Source: Krasilnikovozyma curviuscula
Lineage: Eukaryota > Basidiomycota > Tremellomycetes > Cystofilobasidiales > Mrakiaceae
Direction: 5' to 3'
NCBI GenBank assembly: GCA_014825775.1
Contig: MVAQ01000158.1
Coordinates: 1 to 49,679 of the forward strand
Length of the DNA: 49,679 nt
Shown one piece after another: positions 11,171 to 20,829 of the stretch (position 1 is the stretch's first letter; each line of letters begins with the position of its first letter). A model generated the notes under the pieces. The model ran no database searches, was not told the origin of the DNA, and saw nothing but the letters and a program-made list of their open reading frames with translations. The translations under genes were made by a program, and so were the position numbers.

Positions 11171-14100
11171 ATGCCGCCTTCTCAAGCAGGCAGCTCAGGC
11201 GAGTCGAGCTCGACCTTTTCCTCAGAGGTCTTCCATCCGGGAGGGGAATCCAGCAATACCTCGAGGAAACGATCAAGGATATCCAGCGGGGCTGGGGCTG
11301 TCCAAGCTCTGTCGACTCTCAATATCGAAGATCAGCAGCGGCCGGAAGGCAGCAGCAGCAGCAATAGCAAAACGACGGCACCAGCTCGCCCAAAAAAGGC
11401 TGGGTCTCATGGAACCAAGCAACAGGCTGCTGGGAGACAGCAGTTCTCAGCATGTGGTGCTTGCAGGTGAGTCTATTCTCCTTTTGTGTTGGGCTCCCAG
11501 GTCGGGCGAAATTGCGAGGAGGATTGCTTGGAAGAAGTGTGGTCGATGGCCTTTGCTCTTTTTTTCTTTTCTTCTTTCCTTCCAGAGGACTGACAGCCTT
11601 TGCCTGCGATATGATTTCCTTCAGGCTTCGAAGGGTGAAATGTAACCTCAGAGAAAGACAGGAAATTATCACAATGGCAATAGAAAAGAACAAGGCGTTG
11701 GGCATTACAGATGATGGGATTACGGACATCAAGTTGGTTGTGTGCAGTAATTGCGAGGAGAGGAACATGCGTTGCATGTAAGTAGTGGAGAATTAATTCT
11801 GCCTGGCTCCACTTGATCGTGATTCTGAAGCTCCTTTCTGCAACTCGATCCCTCCCTCCTATTCGGAATCGCACTTCATTTTGCTGCTGCGCTGCTCGCA
11901 CGACCCTTCGCTCCAACCTTCACCACAAAATAGTGATGAGTTTGCTCAGCACAAGAAGGCGAAGCTCCTTCGGCGTGGGAAGGTCCTCGGCCAGCTCGAG
12001 TCTATCTACGGCAACACCGCCCCTCCCGCCGAGGGCGATTACAAGGGTAAAGGACCAGCTGCGTATGATGGGCTGGTGCAGATGGACATGGGAGGTTGGG
12101 ACAGTGACTGGAGATGGCCGGAGATCACATTAGCTTTCTTACAGAGCTCGTTTTATAGACGGCTGCATGTTCAAAGTGAGTACCTGTCTCATCTCACCTT
12201 TGCTCCCTATGCTCGCGAACCTTTTTCTTATCAATTCTGCTTTTATCAGGACCCATCATTGACCCTAGAGACATAGCATCGAGATTCTGTTCCTCTAACC
12301 CGCCCTCGTCTGCGAACCTAGGGCCTGTCGTACGTCTCGCGTGATTTGCCATCCTCTTACACCATTTGAATATCGGCGCTAACCGCCGTCTCTCGTCGTC
12401 TCTCACTGTCTCTCTCAGGGAGCTGTCATCACACACTGCTATTACGCCTGGGCCGTCAGCTACGGCATTGACGAGAAGGGCAACGAGATGCCTGGGTCGA
12501 TCACCCACTCCGAACGCGAACGCCGCCGAGTGAAGTGCAACGAAGTCGTTAATGACATCTTGAAGGAGATTGACAGTTTGTCTATCATGAGAAGGCCAAC
12601 GTGGGATGGTGTGAGGGTCCTGTTGTTTTTGCTGCCGTTGTGTAAGGAGGTCATGACACAATTAGAATTGCTGGCAATGTATGAGACAGCTGTGGCTCAA
12701 GGTGAGTAACATGTTCATCGATTTCAAATCCATTTTTTATGTTTGTTGTCTGACCTTGGCTTCATTGTTTCCAGTCTTTTCGTTGTCGGGCCAGCCAACG
12801 CCCGATGGAGAGGATAACTTCATGGTCAAGGCGATGTGCTTCTGGTATTCTTGGGTTCACGAGTCAATCACGACAGGAATACATGGTGGTAAACTCGTTC
12901 TGTGAGTGAAATGCAGCGAGATTACGAGTGTTAGGCCGCTACTGACCAACCTTCCCTCCCTCCCCAGCGACGACGACGACATGGCCAGTTTTACAATGAA
13001 GATCGACAGTCATACATCCCTCGTTCGAACCTCCCACGCCTACGCTCAACTCTCAGAATACATCTCCGCGCCAGTCCGGCTCGCACACGCGTGTCGACTG
13101 GTTCACAAGGCACTCACCGGACCAAAGGCTATGAAAAAGGAGTCAGTGAACGAGGATTGGTTGAGGGAGGCATGGGAAGCGCTGGATAAGTGTCAGGAGG
13201 AGTTTGAATCGATACGAGCGTTGGGACCGGTGGATATTATGAAGGCGGAGGATGTCGAGAGATATTGCGACGGGTGGAAAATCTTCATTTTCGAGTGTCG
13301 TAAGTCCTTTCTGTTTGTCAATCTGCGAAAAGAGCTTCAATCGAACTCATCCTTCTTCTCAGACTCTGTCATTCGTGAAGCGCTCGCTCGACGTGCCTCG
13401 AAGCTTCAAGCCACTGCCGCCAACGAGGGCTTCGTATTTGATCCTTCCAACCCTCAAACAGACACGGCTAACATCAACTACAGGATTCTTAAGCGTCTCA
13501 GCTCAGTAGCTCTTTCCAAGTGCGCGGAGATGTCCCATGAAATCGCCGCCATTGTCAAGCAACAGCTTGGAACCTCCTTCTTTGAATATGATGCTTCGCT
13601 GGTTCGAGGTAAGAACATTCCAAGCTACTTCTACCACGTCGTTGCTTGATGCTAAGTCCCCGTATCCAATTGTGTAGACGGAACGTTCTACGCTGCTTCG
13701 TTGCTTGCGGTCGACGGTGGGCATGTGGACGAAATCCACACTTGTCTCCATGCTCTTAGCGAGATGCGATGGGCGTACTCTAAAACAACGGAACGTTCCG
13801 AAACGATCAAGAAACTCTGGCATAGCCGTCAAGAACGAGAACAGAAAGCCAGTCCTACCACAAATTACCAATCTGACGAAGCCATCTTGGCCATGCTCCA
13901 CCCTTACGTCTTCTCGCCTGAGATCATGCATATGGAGGACAGCAGCTCTTATTTCCCTGCCGTTCAAACTCATGATACGTCCTTCGAGACACAGTACGAA
14001 TCCAGTCAGTCAGCACTCAGTGGCAGTCATGACTCACCAGATGAACCTCAATACGTGGAAAACAACTGGATTGTTCATGGCCCTGAAGCATTTCAAGACG

Positions 14101-15032
14101 GTACATTGCCGCAGAGAGGAAGTGGTCTACCTTCCTCTGGTGCTCATCGACACAACCCCTCGCTGACGCATTCCATCGCCGACACCGAATTGCTCAACCC
14201 TTCGCCGTCACTAACTCCTCACGGTGGTTTGATGAACATGGGCCCGGAAATTCAAGTCTATAATTCGTATGATCAGACGATGGATAATCAAAATAATATC
14301 CAGCAGTTCCCACAACATCCGAGCCAGCATCAGTACCAGTACGATGCAAACATCGACAACGATGACAACAAAGGCTATAACAAAGCATTTCCCAGCGGCC
14401 ATCAGCCTCAGACACAAAAATCTTATACTTCCGAGGACATGATGCATCAACAGCAACAACAACCATACTCTTACCAGCCTCCTCAGCAGTCTATCTCATA
14501 TACCCCTAGCGCCATTGACTCCCACCATCGCAATCCCTTATACAGCGCACACCCTGCTCCTTTACCAACTCATCAATCGAATCTGCACGAATACATGGTT
14601 CATCCTTCAATTGCAGCAGAACCTCATCCTAGAGGGCTGTATTCAACCGCTCCACTACCTCCCCGACCCACAATGATGCCCAGAGCTCATTCTGCTCCTT
14701 CGAACCCTGCTCTCGACAATCATCATCATCTGTTACACTATCGTCAACCTCAACAGCACAACCTACAGCAACCGCAGCATCTGCAGCAGCAGGGAAACGG
14801 AATGATGTACATGGCAAACTCGAATAATCAACAGTCCATGTTCCCACCGCAGCAGATGCTGCTACACCAATTGCATCAACAACAGCCACTTGTCGAGCTT
14901 ACTACACCACCGGATGAACCAGTGTTTGTTGAGATGCTGGACAGCAACAACTTGAATCAGTACAGCAAGGACGTCGCAGCTGGAGCTGGCGGTGGTGGGT
15001 TTGACGGATTCACCAGTCACTTTCCCAGGTAG
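11171..15032 (+). CDS. Zn(II)2Cys6 transcription factor with long Gln/His-rich C terminus
   Basis: Nine exons (11171-11466, 11625-11777, 11934-12175, 12250-12329, 12419-12701, 12775-12901, 12968-13299, 13363-13608, 13678-15032) give 1037 residues in frame. After a Ser-rich N terminus with a basic RKRSR patch, the zinc cluster reads CGACRLRRVKC, a 33-residue spacer, then CSNCEERNMRC: all six Cys are present, but the spacer is far longer than usual. Next comes DEFAQHKKAKLLRRGKVLGQ and a few-hundred-residue helical middle region resembling the fungal-specific regulatory domain (LQSSFYRRLHVQRPIIDPR, then HCYYAWAVSYG). The last exon encodes over 300 residues of Gln, His, Pro and Ser, probably an activation domain. 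It should act as a nuclear DNA-binding regulator; targets are unknown. I associate this zinc-cluster plus KLLRRG signature with basidiomycetes, from memory. A 13-G run follows in the 3' UTR. Confidence 0.9.
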
Positions 15033-15075
15033 AGGACCAACCCTCAAACAAAGCGTCATGGTGTAGACATTATTC

Positions 15076-15096
15076 TTTTTTTTGGGGGGGGGGGGG
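15076..15096. repeat. T8G13 homopolymer tract in the 3' UTR
   Basis: Eight T directly followed by thirteen G, 44 bases after the stop codon of the zinc-cluster gene. The exact length may vary between strains or be a sequencing or assembly uncertainty. Confidence 0.9.
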
Positions 15097-15278
15097 CGAA
15101 CAAATGCATCTTGTTCGCATGATTGATGAATCAATGTTGCCTGTCTCTGGGCTGCTGTGCTTAACTGGCTCGAAAGGAGGGTGTGATCAATTTAACTTTC
15201 ATACACGCAAAGCTTTACAACACTTTTAAACCCCCTGGCAACAAGCTCGCACACTTCTATACTTGTTGTCGACCGAGC

Positions 15279-16165
15279 TCAATGCTTGACGTTACTGTCC
15301 GCAAATGGCTTTTTACACATGGTACAGACATAGAACAGCGTCATTCGAGTCTAGTGCAATGGAGCGAGGAAGTGAGGGTTAGTTACCTCTGGGACATCAG
15401 TTGTAGACCAAAGGAAGGGCTTTACCTCGTGCCGTTTCGACTGATCTTGGTAGAAGACAGACCTAAAAGTCAAATAATCCAAATTGAAAAAAGAGATCAG
15501 TAATCTCGGGGTTTTTTAGGCTTTGAGGAGAAGACAATCATCAAGGAATACTGACTCGTTGTTACCGCAATGGGGACATGGGATGTCTGAACGAGCCTGA
15601 GAAAGTAACAAGCGATGGGTCAGTCCTACAGCTTACCAGTAGCAATTGTTAATATCAAACTACTAGTGTGGGATCGGTTTCCAGATCTTCTGTGACACCG
15701 GGCTGTTCTCTGAAGTAGGAAAGAGCAAGCAAAGACGATGCATTTGTTCGGGTTTGTCAGCAACACTCCATTTAAACCCTGAGGCTAGGCAAGAGCAAAC
15801 AAAGGAAGTATATTCGACTCACTTTGTGATCGTCAAAAGATCGTTTCTGTACACTATGTTGTTGTTTCCAGCATTCTCTTCGTAGTTACAATTCCTGCAG
15901 GCTCGAAGCAAGACTCTACGTTGAATATCGGCCTAGAAAACGTGCAGGATCAGGAAACGAGGTCATAGAAACACTGTGAGTCTATTTATCATGCGGAGAA
16001 GAGATAGTAGTATCTCACCTTTGGGTAGAGAAGGTTATTGCTGAACAAGAGCGGATTGCAACAAGTCGGCAAACGAGATTAAGAACTAGAAGAAAGTTAC
16101 AGATTGAAGGAGAGTACTAACCACTCTTTGCAGTATGTATAAGTGGTTGATTGAGCAGCTGACAT
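15279..16165 (-). CDS. RPB9: RNA polymerase II subunit Rpb9
   Basis: About seven very short exons on the minus strand join into roughly 123 residues, the normal Rpb9 length (about 120). Start ATG at 16165-16163; exon 1 runs to 16122 and splits the codon of the second zinc Cys. Two zinc ribbons are visible: Cys12/Cys15 (TYCKEC) with Cys34/Cys37 (ACRNC), and Cys81/Cys84 (IPCPHC) with Cys109/Cys112 (VCTMC). Family hallmarks are NNLLYPKAD, NYEENAGNNNIVYRND, EQPGVTEDLETDPTL and ARSDIPCPHCGNNESVFYQ. Rpb9 sits at the jaw of Pol II and affects start-site choice, elongation, fidelity and TFIIS response. The last exon ends MCKKPFADSNVKH. No frame longer than about 50 codons marks this gene, so it is easily missed. 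It is divergent from DAM1, about 350 bases away. Confidence 0.93.
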
Positions 16166-16516
16166 CGAAGGTGTTGAACTGGATAGGATGGCCGTTGGAA
16201 GTGAAAGAATTCAGCAGCTGGGAGAATTGACCTGCACCTCTTGATCCATTTTCTATGTTTATAACCATCAAATAGGGTAGTCTTGTGTAAACATCGTCTT
16301 AGAGAATGGCAGTTTTCAACTTGATTTCTCAGATATATTGTGCTTGGATTTGCTACCAGCTCGCGGCGGTCGAGCTTGAAAACAACTTCTAACCAACGCC
16401 CGCCTCGACCAAACATCTGGATTTTGCTCAATTGTAAGGTTCTTGCCTTTATACTCACAGATATGCCAATCTGATCCCTGGCCTCTTGTTCAATCTGTGA
16501 TTTGCCCTACCAGGAA
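16166..16516. promoter_or_regulatory. Divergent promoter region between RPB9 and DAM1
   Basis: The 351 bases between two start codons facing away from each other must hold both promoters. An open frame on the minus strand at 16117-16458 overlaps RPB9 exon 1 in another frame and has no domain; I read it as leader sequence. No canonical TATA was seen. Confidence 0.4.
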
Positions 16517-17788
16517 ATGGCTCCATACGGCTCATCAGGCACTCCCCTTCGTCGAGTGTCCCAGGGATCACTCTACAGCCTTGCCAGGTCTCAGGAAGGA
16601 TACAACGATGGTACAGATGGGTCAGGTGGAAATGACTACCTGAACTATGGGGGAGGAATTGGAACGGGCTTGGGTTTTCTGGAGCCCGCGTTGAGTGAGA
16701 TAGCGGATGAGGTTGAAGCTCTTCACCAGAATACTTTGGCTCTGAATAACCTCGTAAGCGATCGCCCACCTCTGTCTTAGCCATTACATCCATCGACTAA
16801 CTCGTTATTATGGTTTGTTTTCAACTCATGGCGTTGTTTGCTTGGGCTTTTCTCTCGGACGCGTCCCACTCGTCTATGCATAGAGCGATAAACTATCCCT
16901 CTTTAATGAGAACTTCTCATCCTACATCCTAGCACTGAAAATAAATGCCTTCTGTGTTGAATGGCCTGAAGCACCTGGTCCAATCTCCTTCCTGCGGACC
17001 TCTTCTCTCCCTCAGCCTCAACAGAGTCAACACCAACTTTCTTCATCAACGTCTTCGAATCCGCACCAGCAACACGATATCTCCAATGCTAATCTTCAGC
17101 AGAACAATCCTGCTGATGCAACGTACGTCACTCAGTTCTCCATAGGAATGGACAACGACCCTCTCACACCACCACCGACGAAACGAACACCAACAACGAC
17201 AACAGCAGCAGCACGTGGTGGAAGAGGAGTCGCTAAAGGGGGAATCCCAACACGTGGTGGACGAGGTGCTTCATCCTCTATGAGAGGTGGTCGACCCGGT
17301 GCTGCAGTCTCAACAGCTCGCGCTGCACCTGCTTCGACCGTCGTAAAGGCGGCTGGAGGAGTGGCGGGTAAAAAGAAACGGGATGCTATGATCACTTCAA
17401 TGATCGATCAGCTACCGCTGGAGTTCCGTGGCGAACAGCCCGTGTTGAGTACAGCGATGCACAAAGTTATCGACGCGCTGTTGCTGAATCCCGATGGTCT
17501 AAAGAGTGAGTGACCTTTGCACTGAGCTTTGGCACTTTCAAAATGTCCCCTTTTGACCAACTCTTACTTCCTTCCATTTGCCATGGTTCAAGTTGCCGAC
17601 ATGGTTCATGCGCCAGATTTACCTCAACCCAGAATCAACAAATGCCTGATTGCGCTCGTTGGCAGAAAGATGGTTTCAAAGGTGAACGCCGGAGTAAGTT
17701 TATTGATTTAATTATATTCTTGCATCAGATCCTGTAACTGATTCCCTTCAATTTGCAGGGTGTGACTGTCTATCAGCTCTCGAACTAA
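16517..17788 (+). CDS. DAM1: DASH/Dam1 complex subunit Dam1 with C-terminal winged-helix-like region
   Basis: Four exons (16517-16753, 16884-17505, 17593-17693, 17759-17788) give 329 residues in frame. The Dam1 core spans residues about 45-115: LSEIADEVEALHQNTLALNNL, then DKLSLFNENFSSYILALKIN and AFCVEWPEAPGP, the family's helical hairpin and signature end. The DASH ring couples kinetochores to microtubule ends and is regulated by Aurora B (family knowledge). After a Gln/Ser-rich stretch and an Arg-Gly-rich linker (residues about 190-220) comes a basic KKKR and a compact C-terminal region of about 75 residues, from QLPLEFRG to VTVYQLSN, whose helix-helix-helix-wing pattern resembles a winged-helix domain. 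This C-terminal part is not in the Dam1 core as I know it; it could be a lineage-specific extension. It lies in the same reading frame within one long exon, so it is not a splice artefact. Confidence 0.88.
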
Positions 17789-18028
17789 GCCTCACGAGGA
17801 GGAACGTGTTGCTAATCATGAGAACCACTGTGCGATAATTCGATAGCTCATATATCCTGTATATCAATATTGGTACTTAGATAGAGACTCTCTTAATTCT
17901 AGCAAATCCAAGCCAGACTCAAGGCGCAAGAAAACTGCAAACTGACGGAGCACCCTTCTGCCTCAACTGGTGACCGACAGCATTTCACTCAAAAATCCTC
18001 AAGCTAGATTTCTGTTGGACAAGATAGG

Positions 18029-20352
18029 ATGTCGCTGCCTACTACGACTGTTGGGCTCAAGAGTAGTGGTACTGGCAGTGTTGGAACAGGAGCAGGAGGA
18101 GGGAGGTTGGGTCCCAACAGGTAAGCACAAATGAGGTTTGCAGTTCCTTGTAAATCTCAAGCTCAGAGTTACCTTCTATGTCGTTGGACGTTACCGTTTA
18201 CGTGTAATATAGATCTTCTAAAGGATCCCAGAGTAGGTGCCTATCGACCCCTTAATCTTTCGTCCTGTGACTGACTCCCAACCCCTTCAATTCTCCGCTC
18301 ACAGAACTGAAAGTACTGCCTGAAGAACCAGCCAACATCCCAGCTCCTTCAGCCCCTCCATCAATAGCAGGCTCAGAAGATGGTAGTGATAGCGAGGACG
18401 AGGAAGAGGAAGATGAGGTCGATGTGTACAAGCAGCTAATCAACATTCCTGACCGTACAGCGAGGAGGGATGCTATGAGGCTGACGAGAAAAGAGAAAGG
18501 TAAGGGAGGCATTTCCCTGTTTTCTTTCACGAACATTGATTGTATAGAGTAGATCTGACATGATCACGCACTGGAACGGGTCTGTGGTGTAGCTCGACTG
18601 CCAAGAGTGACGGCGTATTGTACAGCAACATCCTACCGAATGCCAGCTCTCTTCGAACACCTTCAAACCCGAAAAGAATCACATTTGACTTCTCCGAGAC
18701 TGTTCGATGAAGTACTGTACACACCTTACTCGTATCCTACGTTCAACACGAATACTACTTCAACCACTACTCCTCTCAACACGAGCAGCTTGCATCTGAA
18801 TTCACCACTCTCGCACTCATACAACAATAATGAAGGAAACCTCATTGATTTGACTGGAAATGACACTGCAAGCGGCAGTAATGGCAGAAAAAACAGCAGC
18901 AGCGGGAAAGGTAAGCGAAGGGAAGCTCTCGGCAATGGTGAACTATCACCCAACGCAACGCCGCTGACCCCAGAAAAGAAAGCGAAGAGGAATCGTTTCC
19001 AAACTGAGAGTGGTGTTGCCAGTGGTGACGAGAATAGCAATGGCAATGGATCGTCGACGCTTCACTCAAAACGAAACACTGCTGATGTGTTTATCTTTGA
19101 ATATGGAACTGTAGGTGACTCTTTCTCAAGGTCAACTTAATTTGTGATTTGTCACTGAATTCTACTGGATTATGCTTTGGGTTCGTACTCGTTGTTCTAG
19201 GTTGTCATATGGGGCATGAGAGAGGATCAGGAGAGAAGGTTTCTTAATTCGTTGAGAAAGTACGAGATTGAGAAGTTAGGAAGTGATGACGTTGAGAAGG
19301 AGGACCTGAATTACTATTACGCAAATTACTCGCGAGTAAGTCCTCCTTTGCTCAAGCTTCGCATTGCTTGGCAGCAGACGAACGGATCACTAACTTGATT
19401 TCGTCATTTGATAGATTTACAACGATGTTATTGCTCTAAGGAAAGGCTCATCATACATGACGTGAGTGAAACTATTGGGTACTGGATGCGTACCTTCCGT
19501 TGTTCACTGACCCGCTTTCGTCGCTGCATTTTAGCAAATTGTCACTCTCGCACGCTTTAGCCCAATCAGTCAAACTTTCGCTCTTCGAAGAACTCATCAG
19601 TTCAACAATAGAAGAAACAAAGGATATTCCCCAAGAACTAGCGGAAACTGGTAAAATTGGGTCAGTTCTGTGATCGATCCCTTGCGAGTGGCCACTGACT
19701 TACCATTACCGTTTCCTGACACAGTATGCGACGAAAAGAAATCATGAGGCAGATAGGCAAGCTCTTTATCTTGAGGGTCAACATCAATCTCGTCGGGTCA
19801 ATGATGGAGTGAGTCGTATCTTCTTCAGACAAGTGAAGCACAACTGATATATTCTCTCTATTCTCATCAATTCGCAGCTCACCCGAAATCTTCTGGAGTT
19901 TTCCCGACCTAGAACCACTGTACAGGTGTGTGGATTTCTGTCACGCTTATTGTCCTTCGATGAGGCAGGTCTTTACCAATTGCTCTGCTTTATGTGTTAC
20001 AGTGCTTTTCGACAGTATCTTGAAGTGCCTCAACGAACTCAGCTTATAAACGCGCGTGTGGACGTAAGTAGTTGGAAACTGTCAATCTGTGAATTTGCTC
20101 TGGCGCTGACAGTGCTGTTGACGTTGATCAGGTCTTACATGACATGCTTCGATTGTTAAAAGAGAGTGTCAATTCAGCACATGGTGAAGGTCTGGAAAGA
20201 ATTGTCATCTGGCTCATCGTGTTGGAAATTGTGTTGGGTATCATAACAATCGGCAAGTATTCCACTCCTACCGTCAAGACCGTTTCCTACCATCAGGTTG
20301 CTGACTTTGGTACCTTATTTTCCACGCCTTAGCCGTCGATTTATTTGCCTAA
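18029..20352 (+). CDS. RMD1/RMD8/RMND1 family protein (DUF155)
   Basis: Twelve exons beginning at the ATG at 18029 give 488 residues if the last intron is a GC-AG intron at 20253-20332; reading through instead ends at 20332 and gives 508. The N terminus is Gly-rich, then acidic (SDSEDEEEEDE). Family landmarks are LPRVTAYCTATSYRM, DVFIFEYGTVVIWGM, LSLSHALAQSVKLSLFEE, GSMMDSPEIFW and a C-terminal hydrophobic helix IVIWLIVLEIVLGIITI that is probably a membrane anchor. Between the first two blocks lies a long Ser/Asn-rich insert. Yeast Rmd1 and Rmd8 were named for meiotic nuclear division defects; human RMND1 supports mitochondrial translation. Which of these this protein corresponds to cannot be decided; the lack of a clear presequence argues for the Rmd1/Rmd8 side. 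Exon 2 is only 20 bases (18213-18232). Confidence 0.88.
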
Positions 20353-20829
20353 CTACCTGTTGCTCATTGAGACTTGTTGCGTTAGACTGTATAGAGTTTC
20401 TTTCTTTTGGTGCCCAAAACATCTGCAAGCGGGGTCTAGTGGTATTTCGCGAAACCACAGTCATAGCAACAACTTGCTCCCTAAAAACTTCTCGAACCTC
20501 CCTTGCCAGGGAAGAGGAAGAGCAAGAGGAGGGTAAATCCAAAGGGAAACCATTCCTGAATTGGCGGCTGAGCCTGACTGTAAGTGCTGCTTGTCCAGAG
20601 CTCACACCGCAGCACAATGCTCACACTGTGCAAAATGAACTTCGCTAGGACACGTCCAATTTGGCTCAATTGGCTCATAGAGTCGTGAACGCTAAGATAA
20701 TCCAGTGCTAAATAGTGATAAGGACTCAGTAGAGGTGAAGTTCCAAAGTTGGTCTCGATGTGTTCGCGGTGCTTTCGTACTCAAAAAAAATACCCTGTCT
20801 CTTCATAGGCTGGCTCGAAATATCGAGCG
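20353..20829. other. Intergenic region upstream of the PDK1-type kinase gene
   Basis: The 477 bases contain overlapping open frames of 63-116 codons on both strands without recognisable domains. The region presumably carries the kinase promoter and leader. An A-rich run (CAAAAAAAATACC near 20793) lies close to the start codon. Nothing else seen. Confidence 0.35.

Noticed and set aside
15076..15096. 13-G run as a possible G-quadruplex or regulatory element
   Set aside because: A plain homopolymer after the stop codon; without conservation it is better read as a slippage-prone tract.
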